This document shows positions 51,750 to 60,713 of a DNA stretch of 64,000 nt, piece after piece. A program made the translations under genes and the position numbers. The notes beneath the pieces were generated by a model. That model saw only the letters and a list, made by a program, of their open reading frames with translations. It was not told where the DNA came from and made no database searches. Position 1 is the stretch's first letter, and each line of letters begins with the position of its first letter. The stretch covers positions 62,001 through 126,000 of the forward strand of contig NZ_NQMO01000005.1 in the NCBI RefSeq assembly GCF_002257645.1. Direction: 5' to 3'. The stretch is from Paenibacillus sp. XY044 (lineage in GTDB: Bacteria; Bacillota; Bacilli; Paenibacillales; Paenibacillaceae).

Positions 51750-52154
51750 TTATTTATGACCGGCCACATTGATCCGGTTCATTGCTTTCTGCAGGGCCAT
51801 TTCCGCACGGCGGAAATCGATCTGATCCTGCTTGCCCGCTGCCAAACGGCGCTCGGCGCGCTCTTTGGCGGCACGTGCGCGTTCAACATCGATCTCTTCA
51901 GGAAGCTCTGCGCTCTCAGCCAGAACGACAACTTTGTCTTTGCGTACTTCAACAAAGCCGCCGTTAACCGCAATCTCGGTAGTTTTCTTGCCGTTCGTCA
52001 CGGCAATCGGAGCAACCCGCAGCGGGGTGACCATCGGAATGTGGTTCGGCAGAATGCCGAGCTCACCCTCCACACCGCGTACAACCAGGCTGTCCACCTC
52101 TCCGGAATAAGCCACGTGGTCCGGTGTGACGATTTCCAATAAAAAGGTGCTCAC
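51750..52154 (-). CDS. atpC: ATP synthase subunit epsilon
   Basis: Subunit epsilon of F1 sits on the central stalk and can inhibit ATP hydrolysis. The 134-residue protein has the N-terminal beta barrel (L-L-E-I-V-T-P-D to about residue 85, with G-E-L-G-I-L-P-N-H) and a C-terminal helical hairpin (about 88-134). The start is the GTG at 52152-52154 with GGAGGG upstream. It is last in the operon, 53 bp after atpD. Confidence 0.96.
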   Translation of the reverse strand: MSTFLLEIVTPDHVAYSGEVDSLVVRGVEGELGILPNHIPMVTPLRVAPIAVTNGKKTTEIAVNGGFVEVRKDKVVVLAESAELPEEIDVERARAAKERAERRLAAGKQDQIDFRRAEMALQKAMNRINVAGHK

Positions 52155-52207
52155 TTACATCCCTCCCTGAATGCTCACTTCGGAAGCGGCTTGCTCCCGG
52201 CAGGATA

Positions 52208-53611
52208 CTATTCCAACGTCTTCGCTTTTTCTACGGCTTGTTCAATCGTTCCAACGAAGAGGAAGGCTGCTTCAGGAAGGTCGTCGTGCTTGCCTTCGAG
52301 AATTTCCTTGAAACTGCGAATCGTTTCCTTAACCGGTACATAAATCCCCGGCATGCCGTTAAACGCCTCGGCCACGTGGAATGGCTGGGACAAGAAACGC
52401 TGCACTCTGCGGGCACGGCCCACGATCAGCTTGTCGTCCTCGCTAAGCTCATCCATACCGAGGATGGCGATGATATCCTGAAGCTCGTTGTAACGGGCCA
52501 GGAGACGCTTAACGCCTTGTGCGACGTTGTAGTGCTCTTCGCCCAGGATTTCAGGCGTCAGGATACGGGAGCTCGATGCCAGCGGGTCCACCGCCGGATA
52601 GATACCCATCTCGGAAATTTTACGCTCCAGGTTTGTCGTTGCGTCCAAGTGGGCGAACGTTGTAGCTGGAGCCGGGTCAGTATAGTCATCCGCAGGCACA
52701 TAGATCGCCTGGATCGACGTAACCGAACCTTTTTTCGTGGAAGTGATCCGCTCTTGAAGCTGACCCATCTCGGTAGCCAGCGTTGGCTGGTAACCTACCG
52801 CGGAAGGCATCCGTCCGAGGAGGGCGGATACTTCGGAACCCGCTTGGGTAAAGCGGAAAATGTTATCGATAAACAGCAGCACGTCTTTGCCTTCTTGATC
52901 ACGGAAATATTCGGCCATCGTCAGACCTGTCAATGCTACGCGAAGACGGGCTCCCGGTGGTTCGTTCATTTGACCGAATACCATCGCCGTCTTGCTGATA
53001 ACGCCGGAATCGCTCATCTCGTGGTACAGGTCGTTACCTTCACGGGTACGTTCACCTACACCCGCAAATACGGAGATACCGCCGTGTTCCTGAGCGATGT
53101 TGTTGATCAATTCCTGGATTGCAACGGTTTTACCTACACCGGCACCACCGAAGAGACCGACTTTACCGCCCTTTTGGTAAGGAGCGAGAAGGTCAATAAC
53201 TTTGATCCCTGTCTCCAGCATTTCCGCTTGGGTCGACAGTTCGTCATATTTCGGAGCTTCACGGTGAATCGGGCTGGAAACCTCGGAAGCCACTTCGCCT
53301 GCTTCATCGATTGGCTGACCCAACACGTTAAATACGCGTCCAAGGGTAGCGGATCCTACCGGAACTGTGATTGGGCCTCCCAAATCCACAGCCTCCAAGC
53401 CACGAACGAGTCCATCGGTCGAGGACATGGCAATACAGCGCACCATGTTATCGCCCAGATGGTTTGAAGCTTCCAGAGTCAAGTCAATCTGGCGTCCGCC
53501 AGCGACTGTGCCCTCAACTTTAATTGCATTGTAGATTTCCGGTAGTTGACCTCTTTCGAATTCGATGTCGACAACCGCACCCATAATGCTGACAACGCGT
53601 CCTTTGTTCAT
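52208..53611 (-). CDS. atpD: ATP synthase subunit beta
   Basis: This is the catalytic F1 subunit, 467 residues. Walker A G-G-A-G-V-G-K-T-V is near residue 155. The catalytic Glu region G-V-G-E-R-T-R-E-G follows. Walker B is L-L-F-I-D-N-I-F-R-F, and the DELSEED-type lever appears as D-E-L-S-E-D-D. The ATG is at 53609-53611. Confidence 0.98.
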   Translation of the reverse strand: MNKGRVVSIMGAVVDIEFERGQLPEIYNAIKVEGTVAGGRQIDLTLEASNHLGDNMVRCIAMSSTDGLVRGLEAVDLGGPITVPVGSATLGRVFNVLGQPIDEAGEVASEVSSPIHREAPKYDELSTQAEMLETGIKVIDLLAPYQKGGKVGLFGGAGVGKTVAIQELINNIAQEHGGISVFAGVGERTREGNDLYHEMSDSGVISKTAMVFGQMNEPPGARLRVALTGLTMAEYFRDQEGKDVLLFIDNIFRFTQAGSEVSALLGRMPSAVGYQPTLATEMGQLQERITSTKKGSVTSIQAIYVPADDYTDPAPATTFAHLDATTNLERKISEMGIYPAVDPLASSSRILTPEILGEEHYNVAQGVKRLLARYNELQDIIAILGMDELSEDDKLIVGRARRVQRFLSQPFHVAEAFNGMPGIYVPVKETIRSFKEILEGKHDDLPEAAFLFVGTIEQAVEKAKTLE

Positions 53612-53863
53612 CTTTTTTGTTCCCTCCTACAAGTCTGCTCTATTCGCAAACCTAAATCGTAAGCCATCCGGCTTAACGGTATGCTCCGTGCAAGGTTCTA
53701 TCATGAAATATAGATCATGTCTATCGCAGGTAACCGAAGCCGACAGACCGATTAAGGATGAATTTGCTGTTTGAACCCAAGTAGTGCTCCTCTGCAGAAG
53801 CTGAAAAGCACCACCGGGATATAAAACAACGGATATCCGAAAATAAAGCAATGGTTAAAACTC
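53612..53863. other. Unusually long gap inside the atp operon
   Basis: These 252 bp separate atpG and atpD, where Bacillus operons have much shorter spacing. No coding sequence, promoter or terminator is convincing. A repeated CATGAT motif near 53702-53722 could form a small hairpin. Confidence 0.5.
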
Positions 53864-54727
53864 TTACGCCTGAGCGTTCGCACCAGACACGATTTCCGTA
53901 ATTTCCTGCGTGATCGCCGCCTGACGCGCACGGTTGTACGACAGCGTCAATTCGTTGATCAGCTTGGTCGCATTCTTCGTAGCCGCGCCCATGGCCGTCA
54001 TCTTCGCACCCAGCTCACTGGCTTTGGCGTCCAGCAGTGCGCTGAAGATTAAGGTTTCGGCGTATTTAGGAAGCAGCGCCTCCAGGACGGCTTCCGGAGA
54101 CGGCTCGTATTCGTAGCTGGCAACCGGAGAAGCCGCGGATTCCATGCTGTCCATCGGCAGGAGCAGATTGGCTTCCGGAATTTGCGTCAACGCGTTCACG
54201 AAGCGGTTATAGATGACGTACAGCTCATCGATTTTGCCTTCCTCAAATTCGCGGACCGCTGCGGAAGCGATCGACTTGATGTCGGCAAACGATGGCGTAT
54301 CGGACAAATCCGTAACCTCTTTCACAATCGGAAGCTCTCTGCGGCGCATGTAGTCCCGGCCTTTCCGTCCAATCACGAACAGTTCGTATTCGTCCGTGGA
54401 CTTATGGCGTTCTTTAATCATCGTCGAGACAAGCTTCAACACGTTGGCGTTCGAACCGCCCGCAAGACCGCGGTCGGAGGTGATGACCAAGTATCCGGTT
54501 TTCTTCACGGGACGTTTCTCAAACATCGGATGCTTGATGCCTTTGGTACCGGACGCGATGCTGGAGACCACTTCCTTCAGTTTCTCGGAGTAAGGACGGG
54601 AATGCTGGGCCATCTCCTGGGCTCTTCTCAGCTTGGAGGCTGCTACCATTTCCATCGCCTTCGTGATCTGCTTCGTGCCTTGAATACTTTTGATCTGACG
54701 TTTAATTTCGCGTAATCCTCTTGCCAT
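53864..54727 (-). CDS. atpG: ATP synthase subunit gamma
   Basis: This is the rotating central stalk of F1, 287 residues. The N-terminal coiled coil starts M-A-R-G-L-R-E-I-K-R-Q-I and contains T-K-A-M-E-M-V-A-A-S-K-L. The C-terminal helix ends near R-A-R-Q-A-A-I-T-Q-E-I-T-E-I-V. I use the ATG at 54727-54725. The frame stays open upstream across the inverted repeats, but that extension lacks family similarity. Confidence 0.96.
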   Translation of the reverse strand: MARGLREIKRQIKSIQGTKQITKAMEMVAASKLRRAQEMAQHSRPYSEKLKEVVSSIASGTKGIKHPMFEKRPVKKTGYLVITSDRGLAGGSNANVLKLVSTMIKERHKSTDEYELFVIGRKGRDYMRRRELPIVKEVTDLSDTPSFADIKSIASAAVREFEEGKIDELYVIYNRFVNALTQIPEANLLLPMDSMESAASPVASYEYEPSPEAVLEALLPKYAETLIFSALLDAKASELGAKMTAMGAATKNATKLINELTLSYNRARQAAITQEITEIVSGANAQA

Positions 54728-54743
54728 GTTTTCACCACCTTCA

Positions 54744-54810
54744 AGCTTTGACGAAGTCAAAGCTAAAGTTACTTCGTAAGCAAACACTTAAGCTTTGACG
54801 TCGTCAAAGC
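54744..54810. repeat. Two similar inverted repeats between atpA and atpG
   Basis: GCTTTGAC-GAA-GTCAAAGC (54745-54763) and GCTTTGACG-T-CGTCAAAGC (54792-54810) are near copies centred 47 bp apart. No U tract follows either, so they are intercistronic hairpins rather than terminators. Confidence 0.85.
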
Positions 54811-54874
54811 CGACTTCGATGCGCATATCTTAAAAAGATGAACCCGAGCCTTGCGGCCCGGTTCACGTCCAGGC

Positions 54875-56389
54875 TTACGCCATCACAGCAAAGCCTCTTT
54901 TAAATTTATCAATAGCCGCTTTCAGAGCCGTTTCGTTGTCGGCAACCAGATCTTTGGTATCGCGGATGGATGCCATGATCTCAGGATGGTTGCTTTCAAG
55001 GAACGCCAGGAATTCGCTCTCGAAACGACGGATGTCGCCGACAGGAATGTCGTCCAGGTGTCCTCTGACTGCCGTGTACAAGCTGACTACCTGCTGCTCA
55101 ACGCTGAGCGGCTGGTTAACACCCTGCTTGAGGATTTCCATCAGTCTCGCACCACGGTTCAAACGGGCCAGCGTGGATTTGTCAAGGTCGGATCCGAATT
55201 GGGAGAACGCTTGAAGCTCGCGGTATTGGGCCAGATCCAGCTTCAAACCGCCGGCGACTTTCTTCATCGCCTTGAGCTGCGCGGAGCTACCTACCCGGGA
55301 TACGGAAATACCTACGTTGATCGCCGGACGCTGTCCAGCATAGAACAGTTCGGATTCAAGGAAGATCTGTCCGTCCGTGATCGAAATAACGTTGGTTGGG
55401 ATATATGCGGATACGTCGGACGCCTGTGTTTCAATGAAAGGCAGAGCGGTTAATGAACCACCGCCGAGTTCATCGGACAGTTTCGCCGCGCGCTCCAGCA
55501 AACGGGAATGCAGATAGAATACGTCACCAGGATAAGCTTCGCGGCCTGGAGGACGTTTGAGGAGCAGGGACAATTCGCGGTATGCCGCTGCCTGCTTCGA
55601 CAAGTCATCATAGATGATCAAGGCATGCTCGCCTTTGTACATGAAGTACTCACCCATTGCACAGCCCGCATAAGGAGCGATGTACAAGAGCGGAGAAGGC
55701 TCGGAAGCCGAAGCGGTAACGACGATCGTGTAGTCCAGAGCGCCGTGACGGCGAAGGTTTTCCACGACGTGCGCAACCGTCGATTGCTTTTGGCCGATGG
55801 CGACATAGATACATTTCACGCCATTGCCTTTTTGGTTAATGATCGTATCGATCGCGATTTGGGTTTTACCCGTTTGACGGTCACCGATAATCAGCTCGCG
55901 CTGTCCGCGGCCAATTGGAACGAGAGCGTCAATCGCTTTGATACCGGTTTGCATCGGCTCATGAACCGATTTACGGTCGATAACGCCTGGTGCGCTGCTC
56001 TCAACCGGACGGTAAGCAGAAGCTTCGATCGGTCCTTTGCCGTCCACTGGCTGACCCAGAGGGTTCACGACGCGTCCGAGCAGGGCTTCCCCAACGGGAA
56101 CCTGCATGATGCGTCCGGTACGCTTCACTTGGTCGCCTTCTTTAATTTCCGTGTAAGGTCCGAGGATAACGACACCTACGTTGCTTTCTTCCAAGTTCAG
56201 CGCAAGGCCTACGACACCGTTGGCAAACTCGACGAGCTCACCGGCCATAACATTGTCGATCCCGTGAATACGGGCGATACCGTCGCTTACTTGAATAACG
56301 GTGCCGACTTCGGCCACTTCGATGTCAGATTTATATTGTTCAATTTGACTTTTAATCAGCGTACTGATTTCTTCAGGTCTGATACTCAA
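54875..56389 (-). CDS. atpA: ATP synthase subunit alpha
   Basis: This is the non-catalytic nucleotide-binding F1 subunit, 504 residues. The N-terminus M-S-I-R-P-E-E-I-S-T-L-I-K is standard. Walker A is G-D-R-Q-T-G-K-T near residue 170, and the alpha signature P-A-I-N-V-G-I-S-V-S-R-V-G-S lies near 363. The start is the TTG at 56387-56389, which gives exactly the family N-terminus, with AGGGGTGA upstream. Confidence 0.98.
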   Translation of the reverse strand: MSIRPEEISTLIKSQIEQYKSDIEVAEVGTVIQVSDGIARIHGIDNVMAGELVEFANGVVGLALNLEESNVGVVILGPYTEIKEGDQVKRTGRIMQVPVGEALLGRVVNPLGQPVDGKGPIEASAYRPVESSAPGVIDRKSVHEPMQTGIKAIDALVPIGRGQRELIIGDRQTGKTQIAIDTIINQKGNGVKCIYVAIGQKQSTVAHVVENLRRHGALDYTIVVTASASEPSPLLYIAPYAGCAMGEYFMYKGEHALIIYDDLSKQAAAYRELSLLLKRPPGREAYPGDVFYLHSRLLERAAKLSDELGGGSLTALPFIETQASDVSAYIPTNVISITDGQIFLESELFYAGQRPAINVGISVSRVGSSAQLKAMKKVAGGLKLDLAQYRELQAFSQFGSDLDKSTLARLNRGARLMEILKQGVNQPLSVEQQVVSLYTAVRGHLDDIPVGDIRRFESEFLAFLESNHPEIMASIRDTKDLVADNETALKAAIDKFKRGFAVMA

Positions 56390-56405
56390 GTGTCTTCACC
56401 CCTAT

Positions 56406-56954
56406 CTACTGTGCTAGTCTGTTAAAAGACTTTTCAAGCCGTTCCAGCTTCCCTGCCAAACTGCCGTCGTACAGCATATCGCCGATGACGACTTTTACAC
56501 CGCCGAGCAGATTTTTATCAATCACGTTGTTTACGCGAATTTTCTTCTTAGCCAATGCTCCAAACTCCGCGGTAACCGTTTCGATCTCCTGGTCGCTCAG
56601 CGGATAGGTGGAGTACACCGTGGCATCCGCAAGTCCAAGGCTTTCGCCTTCGATCCGGACGTAGCTCTCCAGCAGGTCGGCGAACAGATCCGCTCGGCCC
56701 CGCTCAATCAGCATGTCAACAGTGTTCATGACCGGCTGGGATACTTTATCTTGAAGGGCCTTCTTCAGCACATCCAGTTTCACCGTTACGGCAATGTTGG
56801 GCGTGGAGATAAATTTGCGAATATCGTCGTTTTGCGTAATCGCGCCGACGACAGCCTTCAGTTCCTCTTCCACTTCCAGCGTTTTCTGCTGCTGCGCAGC
56901 CACTTCAAACAGCGCCTTCGCATAACGCTTGGCTGCTATTGTTTCCCGGCTCAT
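56406..56954 (-). CDS. atpH: ATP synthase subunit delta
   Basis: Subunit delta (OSCP) links F1 to the peripheral stalk. The 182-residue protein has the N-terminal A-K-R-Y-A-K-A-L-F-E-V-A motif and the C-terminal G-G-V-K-V-V-I-G-D-M-L-Y-D-G-S motif. It overlaps atpF by 4 bp (ATGA), so the two are translationally coupled. Confidence 0.96.
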   Translation of the reverse strand: MSRETIAAKRYAKALFEVAAQQQKTLEVEEELKAVVGAITQNDDIRKFISTPNIAVTVKLDVLKKALQDKVSQPVMNTVDMLIERGRADLFADLLESYVRIEGESLGLADATVYSTYPLSDQEIETVTAEFGALAKKKIRVNNVIDKNLLGGVKVVIGDMLYDGSLAGKLERLEKSFNRLAQ

Positions 56955-57439
56955 GGTCTGCCCCCTACCTCTTTAAGGTACTGGTCCACGAGCTCTTCCT
57001 GCGCTTTGTCGCTGCTGACTTCCTTCTCAAGCAGCTTGGATGCGATCTTTACGGATACGGCGCCCAGCTCGCTGCGCAGCTCCTGAACCGCCTTGTTCTT
57101 TTCGCTTGCGATATCGCGGACAGCGTCCTCTTTAATACGAGAAGCTTCCACCTTGGCTTGTTCCATGATTTGGTCAGCCTGCTTGTTGCTCGTTTGTCTG
57201 GATTGTTCGATAATGTCGTAAGCCTCTTTGCGCGCATTTTCCAGAGCCTGTTTCTGCTCCTCAACGTAAGCAATGGCTTGTTCGCGGGTTTGTGCCGCTT
57301 CGTTCATTTGACTCGTCACGAGCTCGCGGCGCTTCTCCATGATGGAGAACAACGGACCGAAAGCGTATTTGTTCAGAAGCAAATACAGAATCACAAACGC
57401 AATCAATGCGATAAAGAAAGACGCGTAGTTAATACTCAA
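56951..57439 (-). CDS. atpF: ATP synthase subunit b
   Basis: This is the peripheral stalk, with one N-terminal membrane helix (about residues 6-24) and a long coiled coil. The 162-residue length is typical. I use the TTG at 57439-57437, with AAAGGAG 8 nt upstream at 57448-57454. The GTG at 57463 would place this site inside the gene. Confidence 0.94.
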   Translation of the reverse strand: MSINYASFFIALIAFVILYLLLNKYAFGPLFSIMEKRRELVTSQMNEAAQTREQAIAYVEEQKQALENARKEAYDIIEQSRQTSNKQADQIMEQAKVEASRIKEDAVRDIASEKNKAVQELRSELGAVSVKIASKLLEKEVSSDKAQEELVDQYLKEVGGRP

Positions 57440-57490
57440 TCTAGTCACTCCTTTCCGGTGCACGTTCAGTCTTGTTCATCAGACAATCAA

Positions 57491-57519
57491 GTAAGGAAGG
57501 GTACAAGAACCTTCCTTAC
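57491..57519 (-). other. Intercistronic hairpin between atpE and atpF
   Basis: Perfect 10-bp arms (57519-57510 and 57500-57491) enclose a 9-nt loop with no U tract. Such hairpins can stabilise the upstream atpE message, which must be made in excess. Confidence 0.75.
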
Positions 57520-57581
57520 CTGACAGCTAAAAAGAAGGCGCGGATGGCCGTGGCCTTCCCCGCCAAACCTTACTGCTTAGA

Positions 57582-57806
57582 TTAAGCTCCTGCGTAGAAC
57601 AAGAACGCGAGTACTACACCGATGATTGGAAGGGCTTCGACCAGACCTACACCGATAAACATTGTCGTTTGAAGCGTGGATTTCGCTTCTGGCTGACGAG
57701 CGATACCTTCAACCGTTTTACTTACGATCAGACCGTTACCAATACCTGCGCCAAGTGCGCCCAAACCTACTGCAATCGCAGCTGCAAGAAATGCCCAAAC
57801 TCCCAT
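57582..57806 (-). CDS. atpE: ATP synthase subunit c
   Basis: This is the rotor ring subunit, 74 residues, with two membrane helices. The polar loop is A-R-Q-P-E. The ion-binding carboxylate is E57 in G-L-V-E-A-L-P-I-I. The sodium signature (Gln in helix 1 and Ser/Thr after the Glu) is absent, so it should be proton-coupled. The ATG is at 57804-57806. Confidence 0.97.
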   Translation of the reverse strand: MGVWAFLAAAIAVGLGALGAGIGNGLIVSKTVEGIARQPEAKSTLQTTMFIGVGLVEALPIIGVVLAFLFYAGA

Positions 57807-57895
57807 TTGTAAAATCCTCCTTAGAGATGTGTATTTTATTATTATTTATGTTTAGTTAAGAGTGAAGGTAGAAAACCCCAAGCTTAACTTTGAAG

Positions 57896-58705
57896 CTAAT
57901 GTTCGTGCTCGTCGTGGCTCTCGATCATCTGAGAGATATAAACCATCGTCAGGATCGTAAAGACGAAAGCCTGGATGGCGCCGACGAAAATACTGAAGCC
58001 CTGCCAAACGACGAGACCGAGCGCGGAAGCGATATATCCGCCTACGCCGAGTGCGGTCAGTTTCAACAGAACCGAGATCAGAACTTCACCCGCGAAGATG
58101 TTACCGAATAGACGCATGCCCTGCGTCAGCAGCTTCGCAAACTGCTCGATAACGTTGATCGGGAAGAAGAACCAATAAGGTTGGAAATAGTGCTTAAAAT
58201 AGCTCTTTGTATTCTTGGTTATTCCCAGGAAGTGCGAAAGCAAGAATACGATCAATGCCAGTGCCATGGTCACCGAAGCATCAGCCGTCGGCGATTTCCA
58301 CCAAGCCACACCGACTTCTTCCACATCCGGATGCTTTGCAAATTCTTCGGTGACAGAAACGATTTCTTTACCGAAGATGTGCGCGTGTCCTGCATCATGG
58401 AAGTCTGTTACGATACCAAAGGGAAGTCCCAGCATGTTGCCAACAAAGATAAACATAATAAACGTCAATCCAAGGGACAGAAAGTGCTTGCCTTTCTTCC
58501 AATCCATCGTGCTTGAAATCAGGTTCTGGACGAATTCCACTGTCCATTCCATGAAATTCTGCAATTTCCCCGGGTTTTCGACTGACAAATTACGGGTTGC
58601 CAGCTTTGCGATCACAAACACGATCACACAGGTCACAATCAGCATCAGAATTGCGGAAAGGTCGAATCTTATGCCGCCCAATTCAATAATCGGTGATGTA
58701 TGCAT
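57896..58705 (-). CDS. atpB: ATP synthase subunit a
   Basis: This is the stator subunit that forms the proton half-channels, 269 residues with five or six membrane helices. The essential Arg is in L-T-Q-G-M-R-L-F-G-N-I-F-A-G-E near residue 200. The His-rich C-terminus (H-D-E-H-E-H) is typical. The ATG is at 58703-58705. Confidence 0.97.
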   Translation of the reverse strand: MHTSPIIELGGIRFDLSAILMLIVTCVIVFVIAKLATRNLSVENPGKLQNFMEWTVEFVQNLISSTMDWKKGKHFLSLGLTFIMFIFVGNMLGLPFGIVTDFHDAGHAHIFGKEIVSVTEEFAKHPDVEEVGVAWWKSPTADASVTMALALIVFLLSHFLGITKNTKSYFKHYFQPYWFFFPINVIEQFAKLLTQGMRLFGNIFAGEVLISVLLKLTALGVGGYIASALGLVVWQGFSIFVGAIQAFVFTILTMVYISQMIESHDEHEH

Positions 58706-58735
58706 GTTTTTCTCACCCCTTTCTCAGTTGAAGGT

Positions 58736-59113
58736 CTACTCCTGTTTACGAGACAATCGAATCCCTATGAATAAGAGAAGAAACTGTGCCAATACCAGTG
58801 TTGCCGCTACGGCATACAGGTTAAACGTCTCCGGCCTTTTGTAGGCCAAAACGACGGCCAGCACACTGAGGGCTGCACGGGTCAGAAAACCCATATTTAC
58901 TCTCTTGCTACCCCCGCCTTCGACTGAATCCAACACTTTTTGCACTTTATAGCCCAAGTAAAAGCTGTTAGCAAGGCTGACACTGGAGCCAAGCACCATA
59001 CCCAGCGCTATACTCCGGTATTGCGGGAAGACAGCAGCACCCAAGAAGCAAAGAGCCAGGAAATAAAGTGTCGCTCTAGTCAATACCCTGCGGTATTTCC
59101 ATAGTTCACTCAT
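58736..59113 (-). CDS. atpI: ATP synthase subunit I
   Basis: This 125-residue protein has four membrane helices and helps c-ring assembly in some bacteria. I use the ATG at 59113-59111, 6 nt after GGGGG. It overlaps the end of atpZ by 8 bp. Confidence 0.85.
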   Translation of the reverse strand: MSELWKYRRVLTRATLYFLALCFLGAAVFPQYRSIALGMVLGSSVSLANSFYLGYKVQKVLDSVEGGGSKRVNMGFLTRAALSVLAVVLAYKRPETFNLYAVAATLVLAQFLLLFIGIRLSRKQE

Positions 59114-59360
59114 CACTTTCCCCCATGACTGCCTTGGTGATCATAAAAACGCTTACGCCGCCGATCGCCAGACCCAGCAAAACTCCGAATGCGATCCAGA
59201 GTCCGGGTCCTCCCCAAATCTTGTCCAGCCAAGAGCCGAGATAAAAGCCCCCTAAAGTACATGCGGCAAGATCGATCCCGATGGCGCTTACAAGGCCCGC
59301 ATACTTCAGAGGGCTTGCAGCATTTTTATTGGATTTTTGCGGCTTTTCAGGTTGATTCAT
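59106..59360 (-). CDS. atpZ: AtpZ/AtpI family protein
   Basis: This small first gene of the atp operon, 84 residues, has two membrane helices (about 20-43 and 54-76) joined by G-S-W-L-D-K-I-W-G-G-P. AtpZ proteins have been linked to ion uptake and ATP synthase assembly. The ATG at 59358-59360 lies about 27 bp after the promoter -10 box. Confidence 0.85.
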   Translation of the reverse strand: MNQPEKPQKSNKNAASPLKYAGLVSAIGIDLAACTLGGFYLGSWLDKIWGGPGLWIAFGVLLGLAIGGVSVFMITKAVMGESDE

Positions 59361-59386
59361 CTCTGTCCACCCTCTAATCCCAGTTC

Positions 59387-59416
59387 ATTTTACTGAATGA
59401 CCCGAGAGTTTGTCAA
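59387..59416 (-). promoter_or_regulatory. Sigma-A promoter of the atp operon
   Basis: Minus-strand TTGACA (59416-59411), an 18-bp spacer and TAAAAT (59392-59387). Confidence 0.85.
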
Positions 59417-59421
59417 TTGAA

Positions 59422-59508
59422 CAAATCCGTGTCGAAACCGGATGAAAATGTGACTTTAATCACTGCAAAAAGCCCGCAAATCCGTGTCAACCGTACAGTT
59501 TAACTGTA
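59422..59508. repeat. Direct repeats and palindrome upstream of the atp promoter
   Basis: The 12-mer CAAATCCGTGTC occurs at 59422-59433 and 59477-59488, 55 bp apart. The first copy is 6 bp upstream of the -35 box. A 15-nt palindrome, TACAGTT-T-AACTGTA, follows at 59494-59508. They could be regulator sites. I see no U tract that would make the palindrome a terminator of mnaA. Confidence 0.65.
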
Positions 59509-59537
59509 TGCTGTACTCTTTGCCCTCAGAATATGGC

Positions 59538-60698
59538 TTAACTTTCCTTTGTGAACATTCTGTGAAATTGTTCTGGGCGTTCATTTTTGCTGCCAAAATG
59601 ATGCAAAATCGCGTCCACGATCCGCTGGGATGCTTTGCCGTCTCCGTAAGGGTTTGCGGCGCCGCTCATCGCGTTATAAGCCTCCTGATCGGTCAACAAA
59701 TGCTTCGTCCGACCGTACACTTGTTCCTCATCCGTTCCGACCAGCTCGAGCGTTCCCGCCTCGATGCCTTCCGGACGTTCGGTCGTGTCACGGAGCACCA
59801 GCACCGGCACGCCGAAGGAAGGAGCTTCTTCCTGAAGACCACCGGAATCCGTCAAGATCAGATGCGTATGCGGATAAAAATTGTGCAAGTCTACAACATC
59901 CAGTGGTTCAATCAGCTTAATTCTTGGATGATTGCCCAAAATTTGATGCGCCGGTTCTTTGACCGCCGGGCTTGGATGGACCGGATACACGATGGCGATA
60001 TCGTCGAATTCGTCGGCGATCCGCTTCACTGCACGGAAGATGTTCAGATGAGGCTCGCCCTGCGATTCGCGACGGTGCGCCGTCATCAGGATCAGCCGTT
60101 TGCCTTGCGCCCAGTCGAGCACGGGATGGTGGTAATCCGATTTGACGGTGTACTGGAACACGTCGGTAACGGTATTGCCCGTCACGTAAATATGGGACTC
60201 GTTCTTGTTCTCTTTCTTCAGGTTGCCTGCAGACCAGTCCGTCGGGGCAAAATGAAGATCGGCGAGCACGCCGGTCAGCTGCCGGTTCATCTCCTCCGGA
60301 TAAGGGGAGAGCTTGTTCCACGTTCTCAGGCCGGCTTCGACATGTCCTACCTGGATCTTCTGCAGGAAGGCCGCATAGCTGGCCAGGAAGGTCGTCAGCG
60401 TGTCTCCGTGCACCAGAACGATATCAGGCTTGGCCTCTTTCAAAACCGGCTCCAAGCCCTGCAGAACGCGTATCGTCACCTCGTTCAGCGTCTGGTTCTC
60501 CTTCATGACGTCCAGATCGAAATCCGGGGTAATCTTGAATACCTCGAGCACCTGATCCAGCATCTGACGGTGCTGGGCCGTTACGCATACGACGGATTCG
60601 ATATGTTCGGGATGTCTCTGCAGCTCCAGAATGAGCGGAGCCATCTTGATGGCTTCCGGACGCACTCCGAAAATCGTCATCACTTTAATTTTTGACAT
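59538..60698 (-). CDS. mnaA: UDP-N-acetylglucosamine 2-epimerase
   Basis: This non-hydrolysing epimerase (WecB/MnaA) converts UDP-GlcNAc to UDP-ManNAc, the donor for TagA-type enzymes. The 386-residue protein shows F-G-V-R-P-E-A-I-K-M-A-P near the start, H-G-D-T-L-T-T near residue 98, and T-D-S-G-G-L-Q-E-E-A and V-L-R-D-T-T-E-R-P-E-G in the C-terminal half. The ATG is at 60696-60698, 15 bp after upp, so it is probably cotranscribed with upp. Confidence 0.95.
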   Translation of the reverse strand: MSKIKVMTIFGVRPEAIKMAPLILELQRHPEHIESVVCVTAQHRQMLDQVLEVFKITPDFDLDVMKENQTLNEVTIRVLQGLEPVLKEAKPDIVLVHGDTLTTFLASYAAFLQKIQVGHVEAGLRTWNKLSPYPEEMNRQLTGVLADLHFAPTDWSAGNLKKENKNESHIYVTGNTVTDVFQYTVKSDYHHPVLDWAQGKRLILMTAHRRESQGEPHLNIFRAVKRIADEFDDIAIVYPVHPSPAVKEPAHQILGNHPRIKLIEPLDVVDLHNFYPHTHLILTDSGGLQEEAPSFGVPVLVLRDTTERPEGIEAGTLELVGTDEEQVYGRTKHLLTDQEAYNAMSGAANPYGDGKASQRIVDAILHHFGSKNERPEQFHRMFTKES

Positions 60699-60713
60699 AG
60701 GGTTCCCCTCTCC

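Noticed and set aside
52238..53467. 409-codon plus-strand frame opposite atpD
   Set aside because: atpD is unmistakable on the other strand and fixes the codon positions. The plus frame is its mirror.
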